A stretch of 14,552 bases of DNA from an uncultured Clostridium sp. Its GTDB lineage: Bacteria; Bacillota; Clostridia; Peptostreptococcales; Peptostreptococcaceae. This document shows positions 1-5,977 of this stretch, piece after piece (within the stretch, counting starts at the first letter, position 1; every line of letters begins with the position of its first letter). Under the pieces are notes generated by a model that was not told the DNA's origin, did not search any database, and saw nothing but the letters and a program-made list of their open reading frames with translations. Made by a program: the position numbers and the translations under genes. The stretch covers positions 1 through 14,552 of the forward strand of contig CALEBD010000154.1 in the NCBI GenBank assembly GCA_937944945.1, in the 5' to 3' direction.

Positions 1-825
1 AAGCGTTTGCTGGTAGAACTGACCTTGATACAGGTTGCACAGCTTACCACCGAGGGGGATGACGTGAGTGGTGGGCGTGGCCCTAAGAAGACTATAAAAC
101 CCGTATTCACTCAGCCTGCCGCAGCACAGCAGCCGCAGGTAGCTTCTGCCACTCAGGTTCAGCAGGCTCCAGTTCATTCGTCTCCGTCTTCAGTTACAAC
201 ACAGGCTGCTAATGGCACTACTGCCCAGCATCCGCAGGCTTCTGCGGCTGTGCAACCGGGAGCATCGGCTTCTCCTGGTGCGGCTTCGTCTGCTCCGTCA
301 CAAGGAGCGGGAGTTGCTCAGACTGCCAAGGAAGAACGAAAAATTCCCGTGATGAAGATGTCCAGCTTGGGGGTATCTATCAAGAATCCGCAGCGTGACC
401 AAGTATCGCAGAATGCGACTACAACTTATGTTCCTAAGGTGCAACAACCGGAAGAGGATTTTATGTTCAATGACCGGGATTTGAATTATTATTGGCAGGA
501 GTATGCCGGCCAGTTGCCGAAAGAACAGGATGCTCTTGCAAAACGTATGCAGATGCTCCGTCCGGCGTTGCTTAACAACTCAACTACTTTTGAAGTGGTG
601 GTTGATAATGAGTTTGCTGCAAAGGATTTTACAGCTTTGATTCCCGAATTGCAGGATTATCTTCGCGGCAGACTGAAGAACAGTAAAGTGATGATGACAG
701 TGCGGGTAAGTGAGGCAACAGAAACAGTACGTCCTGTGGGACGTGTCGAGAAATTCCAGATGATGGCTCAAAAGAATCAGGCATTGATGCAACTGAAAGA
801 TGAGTTCGGGCTGGAATTATATTAA
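1..825 (+). CDS. dnaX: DNA polymerase III subunit gamma/tau, C-terminal part
   Basis: This is the 3' end of a gene that starts before the window; the reading frame is open from base 1. The first residues (K-R-L-L-V-E-L-T-L-I-Q) look like the end of the gamma/tau collar domain. They are followed by a linker rich in Pro, Ala, Gln and Ser (about residues 30-110) and a charged C-terminal domain that ends with LKDEFGLELY. This layout is typical of Bacteroidales DnaX, whose product is the clamp-loader and tau scaffold of the replicative polymerase. The stop overlaps the convergent stop of the VOC gene by 9 bp. CpG is frequent here (about 40 in 830 bases), which makes it a useful local control for the element. 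Identification rests on recognition of the C-terminal region only, because the ATPase part is not in the window. Confidence 0.85.
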   Translation, partial: KRLLVELTLIQVAQLTTEGDDVSGGRGPKKTIKPVFTQPAAAQQPQVASATQVQQAPVHSSPSSVTTQAANGTTAQHPQASAAVQPGASASPGAASSAPSQGAGVAQTAKEERKIPVMKMSSLGVSIKNPQRDQVSQNATTTYVPKVQQPEEDFMFNDRDLNYYWQEYAGQLPKEQDALAKRMQMLRPALLNNSTTFEVVVDNEFAAKDFTALIPELQDYLRGRLKNSKVMMTVRVSEATETVRPVGRVEKFQMMAQKNQALMQLKDEFGLELY

Positions 826-1194
826 TGTACTTACTTCTATCAGATTACCATCCGGATCTCTGAAATAAATACTCCGGATGGCACCCTGCGCACCTCGACG
901 CTGGACTATACCGACTTCTATTTCTATTCCTTTGGATTCTACTTCGACTTTTATTTCCTCTATGTTTCCTCCTGTAAGTAAACAGATGTCCGCACTTCCG
1001 AAAGCAGGATGCTTGGCAGCAGGAAGGAACTGTGCTTTTCCTACGTGAAGATTGATTTTCTGATTACCGAACTTGACGGCAAAGCGTTGGTTGCTTGTAT
1101 CGGCTTCCATTCCCAGGACTTCTGTGTAGAAATGTAGGCTTTTATCTATATCGGACACCGGTATGACGATATGGTCGATATTCTTGATTTTCAT
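817..1194 (-). CDS. VOC (glyoxalase/bleomycin-resistance fold) family protein
   Basis: The protein has 125 residues, the usual size of a single VOC domain. It begins with I-D-H-I-V-I-P-V-S-D-I (His8 in the usual first metal-ligand position), has N-L-H-V-G in the middle, and ends with R-D-P-D-G-N-L-I-E-V, the classic closing motif with the last metal-binding Glu. The fold is clear but the substrate is not; members include lactoylglutathione lyases, dioxygenases and antibiotic-binding proteins, and the family name alone does not decide. ATG at 1194 is the only sensible start. It ends against dnaX in convergent orientation and follows the PspC gene by one base, so the two minus-strand genes are probably co-transcribed. 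It is ordinary chromosome, CpG-rich and outside the mobile element. Confidence 0.85.
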   Translation of the reverse strand: MKIKNIDHIVIPVSDIDKSLHFYTEVLGMEADTSNQRFAVKFGNQKINLHVGKAQFLPAAKHPAFGSADICLLTGGNIEEIKVEVESKGIEIEVGIVQRRGAQGAIRSIYFRDPDGNLIEVSTLI

Positions 1195-1195
1195 A

Positions 1196-1429
1196 TCAAT
1201 GTAGGCGTTGATTCATGCGGTCTTCATATCCGTCTGAAGGTTTTCTTCCCGGCATGACAATCCACAAGATAATATATATAATCACTCCGGCGAAAGCAGT
1301 GAAGAATGTAGCCAATATATATACTATTCTCAATAAAGTAGCATCCCATCCGAAATATTCGGCTATTCCGGCACATACACCTGCAATCATTCGATTGGAA
1401 GAGCGGGTTAATTTCTTTTCATTTTCCAT
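1196..1429 (-). CDS. PspC-domain small membrane protein
   Basis: The protein has 77 residues and a single PspC domain. The start K-K-L-T-R-S-S-N-R-M-I-A-G-V-C-A-G-I-A-E-Y is the signature of the family. It is followed by a hydrophobic segment (about residues 31-60), probably one membrane helix or a re-entrant pair, and a short charged tail. PspC-domain proteins sit in the inner membrane and in some bacteria take part in the phage-shock envelope stress response. In Bacteroidetes many stand alone, as here, without pspA nearby, so a direct role in that response is only an inference. A -7-like box lies upstream (1463-1470). The next gene starts one base after the stop. Confidence 0.85.
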   Translation of the reverse strand: MENEKKLTRSSNRMIAGVCAGIAEYFGWDATLLRIVYILATFFTAFAGVIIYIILWIVMPGRKPSDGYEDRMNQRLH

Positions 1430-1462
1430 GATATACTATGTTCTTTTAATGCAAATGCTACA

Positions 1463-1470
1463 CAAATATA
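1463..1470 (-). promoter_or_regulatory. Bacteroides-type -7 box upstream of the PspC gene
   Basis: Read on the minus strand this is TATATTTG, a full match to TAnnTTTG, 33 bases before the ATG of the PspC gene. No clear TTTG -33 box was seen at the usual distance, so only the -7 element is supported. Confidence 0.45.
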
Positions 1471-1547
1471 GAGAATATATTTGGTTTATGGGTTAAATGG
1501 AAAGATTTATGTATTATTTGTTAGCATTTTAACTTACTTAATTTGGG

Positions 1548-1668
1548 GTCAACAATAGACCAACAACAAGGAATATTAGGTAGGATTTAGCATGATTTGC
1601 TCTCTAAGATGCCTATTTCCTGAAAGCAGAAAACCCTCATAAATATTTAACTTACAAGGGTTTTTGTT
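1548..1668. other. Non-coding flank resembling the integrase-side end of the element (possible footprint)
   Basis: This chromosomal stretch just outside the left copy of the att core resembles 14309-14432, the integrase-side end of the element. Shared features are a pair of (T/C)CAAC 5-mers 11 bp apart (1549 and 1560, versus 14311 and 14322), CAACAAT, the 9-mer GATTTAGCA (1584 versus 14357), CCTCATAA, and TAACTTACAAGG before the core. From the first 5-mer to the core is 120 bp here and 122 bp on the right. It contains no gene. The simplest reading is a remnant of an older related insertion. It could also be the ancestral tRNA downstream region that the element once captured. Confidence 0.4.
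1630..1664 (-). terminator. Terminator next to the partial tRNA-His copy (probably the original chromosomal one)
   Basis: The inverted repeat AAAACCCT / AGGGTTTT encloses an AT-rich loop and gives a run of T on the minus strand. It lies directly downstream (in the minus direction) of the 46-bp tRNA 3' copy. Before insertion it would have been the terminator of tRNA-His. It may now end transcripts from the outward promoter at 1928-1958. Confidence 0.65.
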
Positions 1669-1714
1669 GGGTGGAAGACCGGACTCGAACCGGCGACATT
1701 CAGAACCACAATCT
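1669..1714. repeat. Left att core: 46-bp copy of the tRNA-His 3' part
   Basis: It is identical to 14433-14478, beginning GGGTGGAAGACC and ending CCACAATCT. It covers the variable region, T arm, acceptor 3' strand and anticodon arm up to the 3' side, but the 5' half of the tRNA is missing, so this copy is not a functional tRNA. Beyond the repeat the two sequences diverge at once (TTAACGAG here, GACGCTCT on the right). Confidence 0.9.
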
Positions 1715-1776
1715 TTAACGAGTAGCCTTATAGTGGTCTCAACTGTCAGCAAGTTAAATATCTCCTTGCTAGCTCA

Positions 1777-1796
1777 TTAGTCAACTATTAGTCAAC
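1777..1796. repeat. Paired TTAGTCAAC direct repeats, putative integrase arm sites (left)
   Basis: TTAGTCAAC occurs at 1777-1785 and again at 1788-1796, a period of 11 bp or one helical turn. The core (T/C)CAAC pair with the same period also occurs at the integrase end (14311 and 14322), where one copy reads TTAGCCAAC. Short spaced repeats near both ends of an element with a tyrosine recombinase suggest arm-type binding sites for the integrase N-terminal domain. Confidence 0.45.
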
Positions 1797-1927
1797 ATGA
1801 TAGTATTGCTACTAATTTGGCTAGCTTCTCCACCATTTTATATGGTGTCAGTGTAACAGGTTTACCTGCTAATCACTGTTAAACTCTAAGGTGCTTTCTT
1901 CATTACTTTTGATTTTAATGATTGATG

Positions 1928-1958
1928 CAAATATAGTGAATATGTTTGGTTCTCCAAA
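1928..1958 (-). promoter_or_regulatory. Strong Bacteroides-type outward promoter at the left end
   Basis: On the minus strand this reads TTTG (1958-1955), 19 bases, then TATATTTG (1935-1928), an exact match to TTTG-N19-21-TAnnTTTG. It points out of the element, towards the att core. No gene follows before the core; the RNA would cover two hairpins and the tRNA 3' copy and could stop at the terminator at 1630-1664, giving roughly 290 nt. In the excised circle it would point across the joined att site towards the integrase. Confidence 0.6.
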
Positions 1959-2165
1959 CAATCTCTGGCTTTATGTTGTAGTTGAGCTTTTCTTGCATTA
2001 CTATTATGCTAGTATCATGCTACCAATAGCACTTAGATGTGCTAAGTTTCTTCCTTCTGTTTCATAACTTAATTAGTTTAAAGTGTCATTCAATAGATAC
2101 TCATCTTATTATAAGTAGGCATGAGTGTAAATACCCTATCAGAGCTTTAACAAGGTCAGGGTTGC

Positions 2166-2196
2166 AAGTATTCAAAGTAACTTACTTGAAATACTT
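2166..2196. repeat. 31-bp near-perfect palindrome
   Basis: The 15-base arms AAGTATTCAAAGTAA and TTACTTGAAATACTT surround a single C at 2181; 13 of 15 positions pair. It lies in non-coding DNA about 100 bases past the end of the cargo operon. There is no T-run on either side, so it is not an obvious terminator. A dimeric protein-binding site or part of a replication or transfer origin is possible. Confidence 0.5.
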
Positions 2197-2297
2197 CATT
2201 TGCCTTTCTCTTCTTACATATGGGAACTGACTATGGTTAGTAATGAAATTAATAAGAGACTGCAATTATCCCTATATGATTTAACTTTAGATACCTT

Positions 2298-3284
2298 CTA
2301 GTCAATATAGTAGACATTGCCTACACTTACATATCCAAATATTTTGTATCTATCTTGGCTTCTTTTCATAGTTATACTAGATAAAGAACAGTCATAGCAA
2401 TATACTTTTTCTATTTGGAGACAATTAGATATATCCAAAGTACTAATTGCCGTATAGCTGCAACTCAGTGATTTAAGCTTTTGATTGTTAGATATATCTA
2501 AGCTTGTAATTTTGCTATAATTACAATTTATGTTTTCCAACTCAAAATTATTCGATATATCTAATATATGTATGTCTGTTAGTCCACAGTTTAATTCAAC
2601 TAATTTGGGACACTTAGATATATTTAATGTTGAAATTGATGCTTGCTCACAATCTAATTTCTTTAATTCTTGGTTATTTGATAAATCAATGCTAGAAATA
2701 AACCATAAATTTTTAAAGATTAGTTGCTGTAAACTTTTGTTATTAGACAGATTTAACTCCCTAATTGTGTTCATATATTCAAGATCCTCCTCATCAATTA
2801 TATCATTATTATTACCATCAATAATGAGTAAGTTACCACATTCTAGATGAGTTAGGTTTTTATTCTTAGATACATCTAAATCTTTTAATCCACAGTTATT
2901 GCATTTTAATGAGGTTAATTTTAGGTTCTTAGACACATCTAATGATTGTATGAAACAACAGTTACATTCTAGAGATGTTAAATTTGTGAAATGTTGTATT
3001 CCTTTTAATGACTTTACTTTAGTTAATATACCACTTATACTGGTGGTTGAATTACCAAAACCAATAGTTGTGACTGCTTGAGCCTCAACAGGAGATACCT
3101 TGCCATCTTTGTTTACATCAAAGTGTTCATAGCAGTACTTCATAAACTCTATATCATCCATAGCAGTACATACATCATCAGGGTCAGACATCTCTGGATA
3201 CCCTGTTAAAGGTTCATTTTCATCACTTTTGCTGCATCCTACACATAGTAGAACTACAGCTAACACTAAAAATACTTTTTTCAT
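2298..3284 (-). CDS. Leucine-rich-repeat lipoprotein with EF-hand-like loops
   Basis: The protein has 328 residues. It starts MKKVFLVLAVVLLCVGC, a signal peptide with lipidated Cys17. The next residues S-K-S-D-E-N-E are acidic, as in the Bacteroidetes lipoprotein export signal, so surface display is likely. An EF-hand-like loop follows (D56, N58, D60, G61, E67). From about residue 90 there are repeats of about 20-23 residues of the form L-x-x-L-D-[VI]-S-[KN]-N-x-x-L-x-x-L-x-C, a leucine-rich-repeat solenoid. A second calcium-loop-like stretch interrupts it at about 156-167 (D156, N158, N160, D164, D167). Binding of a protein or surface ligand is likely, but the partner is unknown. It is the last gene of the cargo operon, 16 bases after the protease stop. 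Only two CpG occur in the gene. Confidence 0.85.
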   Translation of the reverse strand: MKKVFLVLAVVLLCVGCSKSDENEPLTGYPEMSDPDDVCTAMDDIEFMKYCYEHFDVNKDGKVSPVEAQAVTTIGFGNSTTSISGILTKVKSLKGIQHFTNLTSLECNCCFIQSLDVSKNLKLTSLKCNNCGLKDLDVSKNKNLTHLECGNLLIIDGNNNDIIDEEDLEYMNTIRELNLSNNKSLQQLIFKNLWFISSIDLSNNQELKKLDCEQASISTLNISKCPKLVELNCGLTDIHILDISNNFELENINCNYSKITSLDISNNQKLKSLSCSYTAISTLDISNCLQIEKVYCYDCSLSSITMKRSQDRYKIFGYVSVGNVYYID

Positions 3285-3300
3285 AATGCTTTGTTGATTC

Positions 3301-3699
3301 TTAATATATAAGCTCTAATTTCTCAAAGTTAATAACCCACTTGTTCTCTAGTAGAAAGTCAGTCCCAATTAGTCCATGTACTTGTATTCCACTTTCATCC
3401 TCAATGCTTTTAAAAGCATCCAGTAAGGGTCTTACACAGAATCTGGGCTTATAAACCTGACCTTCAAAGTTAAAAGGCAGAGTAATCATATCTACCTTGT
3501 GCTTAGTTCCTTCTATTCCACTGATACAATAGTCACCAACTGGTTCTACTATATCCTTGAAATATTCTACTACAGTACTGTCTATCAGATTACAGGTGCT
3601 TCCAGTATCTAAGATGAAGCAAAGATATTGCTCCTTTATCTCAATAGGGATAATGGGCAATTTAGCTTTATGTAATCCAAAGGAAAGATGATATTCCAT
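3301..3699 (-). CDS. Retropepsin-like aspartic protease fold protein
   Basis: The protein has 132 residues, one half of a pepsin and the size of a retropepsin-like monomer. The catalytic motif is C-F-I-L-D-T-G-S-T (Asp31, Thr32, Gly33). The second hallmark, hydrophobic-hydrophobic-G, appears in H-G-L-I-G-T-D-F-L (about 108-116), followed by N-K-W-V-I-N-F-E, as in bacterial aspartyl proteases that act as homodimers. No signal peptide or membrane segment is seen, so the protein is probably cytoplasmic unless it associates with its membrane neighbour. It sits between a small membrane protein (3-base gap) and the LRR lipoprotein (16-base gap), which suggests translational coupling and a common task. 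The substrate is unknown. Confidence 0.8.
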   Translation of the reverse strand: MEYHLSFGLHKAKLPIIPIEIKEQYLCFILDTGSTCNLIDSTVVEYFKDIVEPVGDYCISGIEGTKHKVDMITLPFNFEGQVYKPRFCVRPLLDAFKSIEDESGIQVHGLIGTDFLLENKWVINFEKLELIY

Positions 3700-3702
3700 A
3701 TC

Positions 3703-4101
3703 TTAACCTTTACTTAGTCTCTGATATTCTTCCATTAGCCAAGTCATATAGTTCTCCATTTCCTCTATCATTTTATCTTGTGGGTATCCTGAAGGATATG
3801 TCCATTTCTTGGAGAACTGCCCTATAAGTGGCATGCTTCCTTTCAAAGAGATGATTAAATCTCCAGCAGAATAGTTGATATTTACTGTCCAACAAGAAGA
3901 AGATATAACAATATATTCATTGGCTTCTTTAACTATTCTAGCTCCTTGTGGTTCAATTAAGTAATCTATTAGGGGTTTGTACTTAACCCTCATTCCACCA
4001 AAGCTGGTAATGTGTTTATCTACATATTCATCATGCTCTTTGGTAAGTCTATAGATGATGAATACTATTATTCCTATAACTATTATCCACCACATAATCA
4101 T
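3703..4101 (-). CDS. Small membrane-anchored protein of unknown function
   Basis: The protein has 132 residues. It begins with a strongly hydrophobic stretch, W-W-I-I-V-I-G-I-I-V-F-I-I-Y (about residues 4-17), followed by R-L-T-K, so a single N-terminal membrane anchor with a cytoplasmic body is likely. The remainder is a soluble domain with alternating strands (Y-I-V-I-S-S-S-C-W-T-V-N-I-N-Y) and a helical C-terminus rich in Glu and Met. I do not recognise the family. The ATG overlaps the stop of the TerB-like gene (ATGA), a sign of coupled translation. Met3, at 4095, is an alternative start. It may anchor its operon partners at the membrane. Confidence 0.7.
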   Translation of the reverse strand: MIMWWIIVIGIIVFIIYRLTKEHDEYVDKHITSFGGMRVKYKPLIDYLIEPQGARIVKEANEYIVISSSCWTVNINYSAGDLIISLKGSMPLIGQFSKKWTYPSGYPQDKMIEEMENYMTWLMEEYQRLSKG

Positions 4102-4520
4102 CTCACTATTATTCCACCATTAGCAACATAATCATCTGCTGCTTTTGGGTAGTCAAAAGACCAAGCTTCTACACATGTGCTCAAATCATCTCTGCTAAGA
4201 CCAAGTTTATCTGAAATGGCTTCACAGTATTTTATTTCTTTAATGGGGCATTTATTATCAGACATCATAAGTTGTACTATGTCTGCTAAGTATTCTAGCT
4301 TCTCTTTATGTGTAGTTGGATAACTATCCTTGATAGCAAAAGGGTCTGATAGTACCAATTCAACATAGTCTAACTTTATAGATTTCATAGTCATTACAGT
4401 TTTGATACATAGCTCTTCTTCTGCTGATAAAATTCCATCTCCAGACAAAGCTAAAACTATCATATCCCTTAATCTACAGAGCTTCTGCTCTTCCTCCTGG
4501 CTTAAATTCCTAATTTCCAT
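4098..4520 (-). CDS. TerB-like domain protein
   Basis: The protein has 140 residues and is mostly helical, without signal peptide or membrane segment. The stretch M-I-V-L-A-L-S-G-D-G-I-L-S-A-E-E-E-L (about residues 20-37) matches the acidic helix-loop-helix pattern of TerB-like proteins, and a second related half follows at M-S-D-N-K-C-P-I-K-E. TerB-fold proteins often bind metal and occur with membrane proteins in stress or defence contexts. Here the gene lies 11 bases after the lipoprotein and overlaps a membrane protein by 4 bases. Assignment rests on motif resemblance only; the classical tellurite operon (terZABCDEF) is not present. Confidence 0.55.
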   Translation of the reverse strand: MEIRNLSQEEEQKLCRLRDMIVLALSGDGILSAEEELCIKTVMTMKSIKLDYVELVLSDPFAIKDSYPTTHKEKLEYLADIVQLMMSDNKCPIKEIKYCEAISDKLGLSRDDLSTCVEAWSFDYPKAADDYVANGGIIVR

Positions 4521-4531
4521 AATTTTAAATT

Positions 4532-5167
4532 CTAGTAATTCATTATTTTGTTAATTATCTCTTCATCAAACCTCATCCTTAATATATTAGGAACATCATC
4601 AGTAAGGGCAAGGAATGTCCAATTCTTACCTTTATTATGTGATACACCTATATTAGTTTCTGGGTTGTCGTGAATGCACTTCTCTCCTTGTGTAAGTACA
4701 CCTACCACTTCAAATGTGATAATGATATACTCCTTGTCTGCTACCCTGTTAGTTATGTTACTAACTATGATGTTGTAATCAATGCCTTTCTCATCATAGG
4801 TGGTCTTTAAAGTGTGATACATTTCTGACATATCCTTATATAAGGTTTGTATAATAGCTCTATCAGATAATTCTGGATAGTACTTCTTACAATATTTAAT
4901 AACATCAGGATATATGTATAGGGAAGCATTATTTATATCTCCTCTCAACAAGGCTTGATTATAGGTATTCATTTGGCTGATCATATTCTTTTCAGCTTTA
5001 TCTTTACCTGTATAAGGGGTGAGTGTTTCATTGTACCAACCTTCTGGTACTGAATCTTGGGCAGTGCTAAGTTGAGGTGTCTCCTTATTAGATGAGGAGG
5101 ATTTCTGTTGGTTGCTGTTACAAGATACAATAACTAATGTTAGTAATAATACATAATAATATTTCAT
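4532..5167 (-). CDS. Lipoprotein of unknown function, first gene of the cargo operon
   Basis: The protein has 211 residues from the ATG at 5167. I prefer this start to longer readings (GTG at 5278, ATG at 5188) because it begins directly with MKYYYVLLLTLVIVSC, a signal peptide with lipobox I-V-S-C (Cys16), and because AAAGGA lies just before it. A Ser/Asn/Gln-rich linker (17-45) follows and then a globular domain; Y-N-Q-A-L-L-R-G-D (about 72-80) is faintly like NTF2/SnoaL-fold proteins. Unlike the LRR protein, the residues after Cys are not acidic, so periplasmic location is more likely. Its TerB-like neighbour starts 11 bases after the stop. Family not recognised. Confidence 0.75.
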   Translation of the reverse strand: MKYYYVLLLTLVIVSCNSNQQKSSSSNKETPQLSTAQDSVPEGWYNETLTPYTGKDKAEKNMISQMNTYNQALLRGDINNASLYIYPDVIKYCKKYYPELSDRAIIQTLYKDMSEMYHTLKTTYDEKGIDYNIIVSNITNRVADKEYIIITFEVVGVLTQGEKCIHDNPETNIGVSHNKGKNWTFLALTDDVPNILRMRFDEEIINKIMNY

Positions 5168-5431
5168 GGTATTTCCTTTTGTAGCCATACTACAAAAAGA
5201 AGATGTGAGCCTAACCTTATTGGGAGTCCAAGGTATTACCACATACCTACAATCACACAATATAAGGGAAGCCCACACCTAATGGTATGAGTATCCACTA
5301 CTTACTGCTGTGATTGTTAGTCTTCAAGGTGGTAATTTTAGGACTGTCACAAGTAAGAAGCTGACACTTCTTTATCTAATATGTCTTGTTAAACTTCTAT
5401 TTCATTAGTTGTCATTTAGTTGATACAGCTA

Positions 5432-5439
5432 CAAAGATA
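5432..5439 (-). promoter_or_regulatory. Candidate -7 box of the cargo operon (nearer)
   Basis: The minus strand reads TATCTTTG, a full match to TAnnTTTG. The -33 region lacks a clear TTTG. It is one of two candidates for the five-gene operon. Confidence 0.35.
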
Positions 5440-5534
5440 GAACTTTCTAGTCATACTTCATCATCTGACTATCATAATTTGATAGGTTTCAAGTCATATT
5501 AGTACCATAGGTGTAGGCTTATATCCTTATTGCA

Positions 5535-5542
5535 CAAAGGTA
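5535..5542 (-). promoter_or_regulatory. Candidate -7 box of the cargo operon (further)
   Basis: The minus strand reads TACCTTTG, a full match. A TTTG lies at 5571-5568, with 25 bases between the boxes, slightly too far for a standard promoter. It lies just after the end of the 27-residue peptide frame. Confidence 0.35.
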
Positions 5543-5553
5543 GACTTAATTAT

Positions 5554-5637
5554 TCACTTTCTATATGCAAAACTGATAAATAGAGCACCAGTTACTATCA
5601 ATAATAGCCACTGTAATATCATATCTAATGCTGTCAT
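5554..5637 (-). CDS. Possible 27-residue membrane peptide
   Basis: A 28-codon frame starts ATG at 5637 and stops TGA at 5554. The peptide begins M-T-A-L-D-M-I-L-Q-W, continues with a hydrophobic segment (L-L-L-I-V-T-G-A-L-F-I), and ends F-A-Y-R-K. A single membrane helix with a positive C-terminus is the usual design of small membrane peptides, including type I toxins. The hairpin at 5653-5680 lies just upstream. There is no Shine-Dalgarno, which is not unusual in Bacteroidetes. Chance frames of this size are common, so it is only a candidate. Confidence 0.4.
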   Translation of the reverse strand: MTALDMILQWLLLIVTGALFISFAYRK

Positions 5638-5652
5638 ATATACACTAGTTAA

Positions 5653-5680
5653 AGCCCCAGTCCATTACAGAACTAGGGCT
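5653..5680 (-). terminator. Hairpin between the two peptide frames
   Basis: AGCCCCAGT pairs with ACTAGGGCT at eight of nine positions around a 10-base loop. On the minus strand it is followed by TTTAAC, so weak termination is possible. Confidence 0.4.
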
Positions 5681-5704
5681 ATCAACAACAATAAAATCAC
5701 ATAG

Positions 5705-5725
5705 TAAGAGGTATATAACCTCTTA
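5705..5725 (-). terminator. Perfect 8-bp hairpin after the 20-residue peptide
   Basis: TAAGAGGT and ACCTCTTA form a perfect stem around ATATA. On the minus strand the hairpin begins with the TAA stop of the peptide at 5723-5785, an arrangement that would fit stop-coupled termination. There is no uninterrupted T-run (it continues CTATGTGATTTTATTG), so it may instead protect the RNA end. Confidence 0.4.
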
Positions 5726-5785
5726 ATCCTTAAGTATCATACTGGTGAGGATAAATCCCACTAGAATCAAGATAATCTCACACAT
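5723..5785 (-). CDS. Possible 20-residue membrane peptide
   Basis: The frame reads MCEIILILVGFILTSMILKD, from ATG at 5785 to TAA at 5723. Nearly the whole peptide is one hydrophobic segment. It ends inside a perfect hairpin and lies about 85 bases upstream of a second hydrophobic peptide frame on the same strand. Two such frames in tandem in an otherwise empty region are more than I would expect by chance, but each alone is weak. Confidence 0.35.
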   Translation of the reverse strand: MCEIILILVGFILTSMILKD

Positions 5786-5924
5786 AATTCAATCAATATT
5801 TTATTTAATCCAACTTACTAACTACTAATGCAATTCACGTTTACATACTTCACCGAACCTCAAGTGGTTAAGTTATTATAGCAGTACATCTCTTTACCCT
5901 GTAATCAAATACCCTCAACCTATA

Positions 5925-5947
5925 TTAAAAGAGGCAGTCAACCTCTA
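5925..5947 (-). terminator. Small terminator-like hairpin downstream of RadC
   Basis: On the minus strand AGAGG, a 7-base loop and CCTCT are followed by TTTAAT. It is the first candidate terminator for transcripts that come from the ATPase-DUF3871-RadC block. Confidence 0.4.
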
Positions 5948-5977
5948 TAAAACTATCCCCTGATTTGCCATTCTGCA

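Larger units (their letters stand above)
1715..2297. other. Non-coding left end of the element
   Basis: No convincing gene was found in these 583 bases; a plus-strand reading frame at 2039-2230 has no supporting features. The stretch holds a good outward promoter (1928-1958), two direct TTAGTCAAC repeats (1777-1785 and 1788-1796), a hairpin at 1831-1847 (CACCAT/ATGGTG), an imperfect palindrome at 1854-1871, a small hairpin at 2028-2043 (AGCAC/GTGCT), and a 31-bp near-palindrome at 2166-2196. This density of structure suggests control of recombination or replication, or a structured RNA. Confidence 0.6.
5168..5553. other. Long leader region upstream of the cargo operon
   Basis: No gene was found in about 390 bases. 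On the minus strand there are two full -7 boxes, TACCTTTG (5542-5535) and TATCTTTG (5439-5432). The former has a TTTG (5571-5568) 25 bases upstream, longer than the usual 19-21, and the latter lacks a clear -33 box. Either would give a leader of roughly 260-370 nt before the lipoprotein. A TGTCA/TGACA inverted repeat with a 12-base loop lies near 5348-5370. A long untranslated leader suggests post-transcriptional control, but I see no known riboswitch. Confidence 0.4.

Noticed and set aside
1215..1496. 93-residue plus-strand frame over the PspC gene
   Set aside because: It is antisense to a clear PspC domain.
1669..1714. Second tRNA-His gene at the left end
   Set aside because: Only the 3' part is present; after the anticodon arm the sequence leaves the tRNA, so it is the att copy and not a gene.
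2039..2230. Plus-strand 63-residue reading frame at the left end
   Set aside because: No domain, no start-site signal, opposite strand to all element genes, and the sequence looks like translated AT-rich non-coding DNA.
5168..5278. Longer start (GTG at 5278) for the lipoprotein
   Set aside because: The extra 37 residues would place the signal peptide and lipobox in the middle of the protein.
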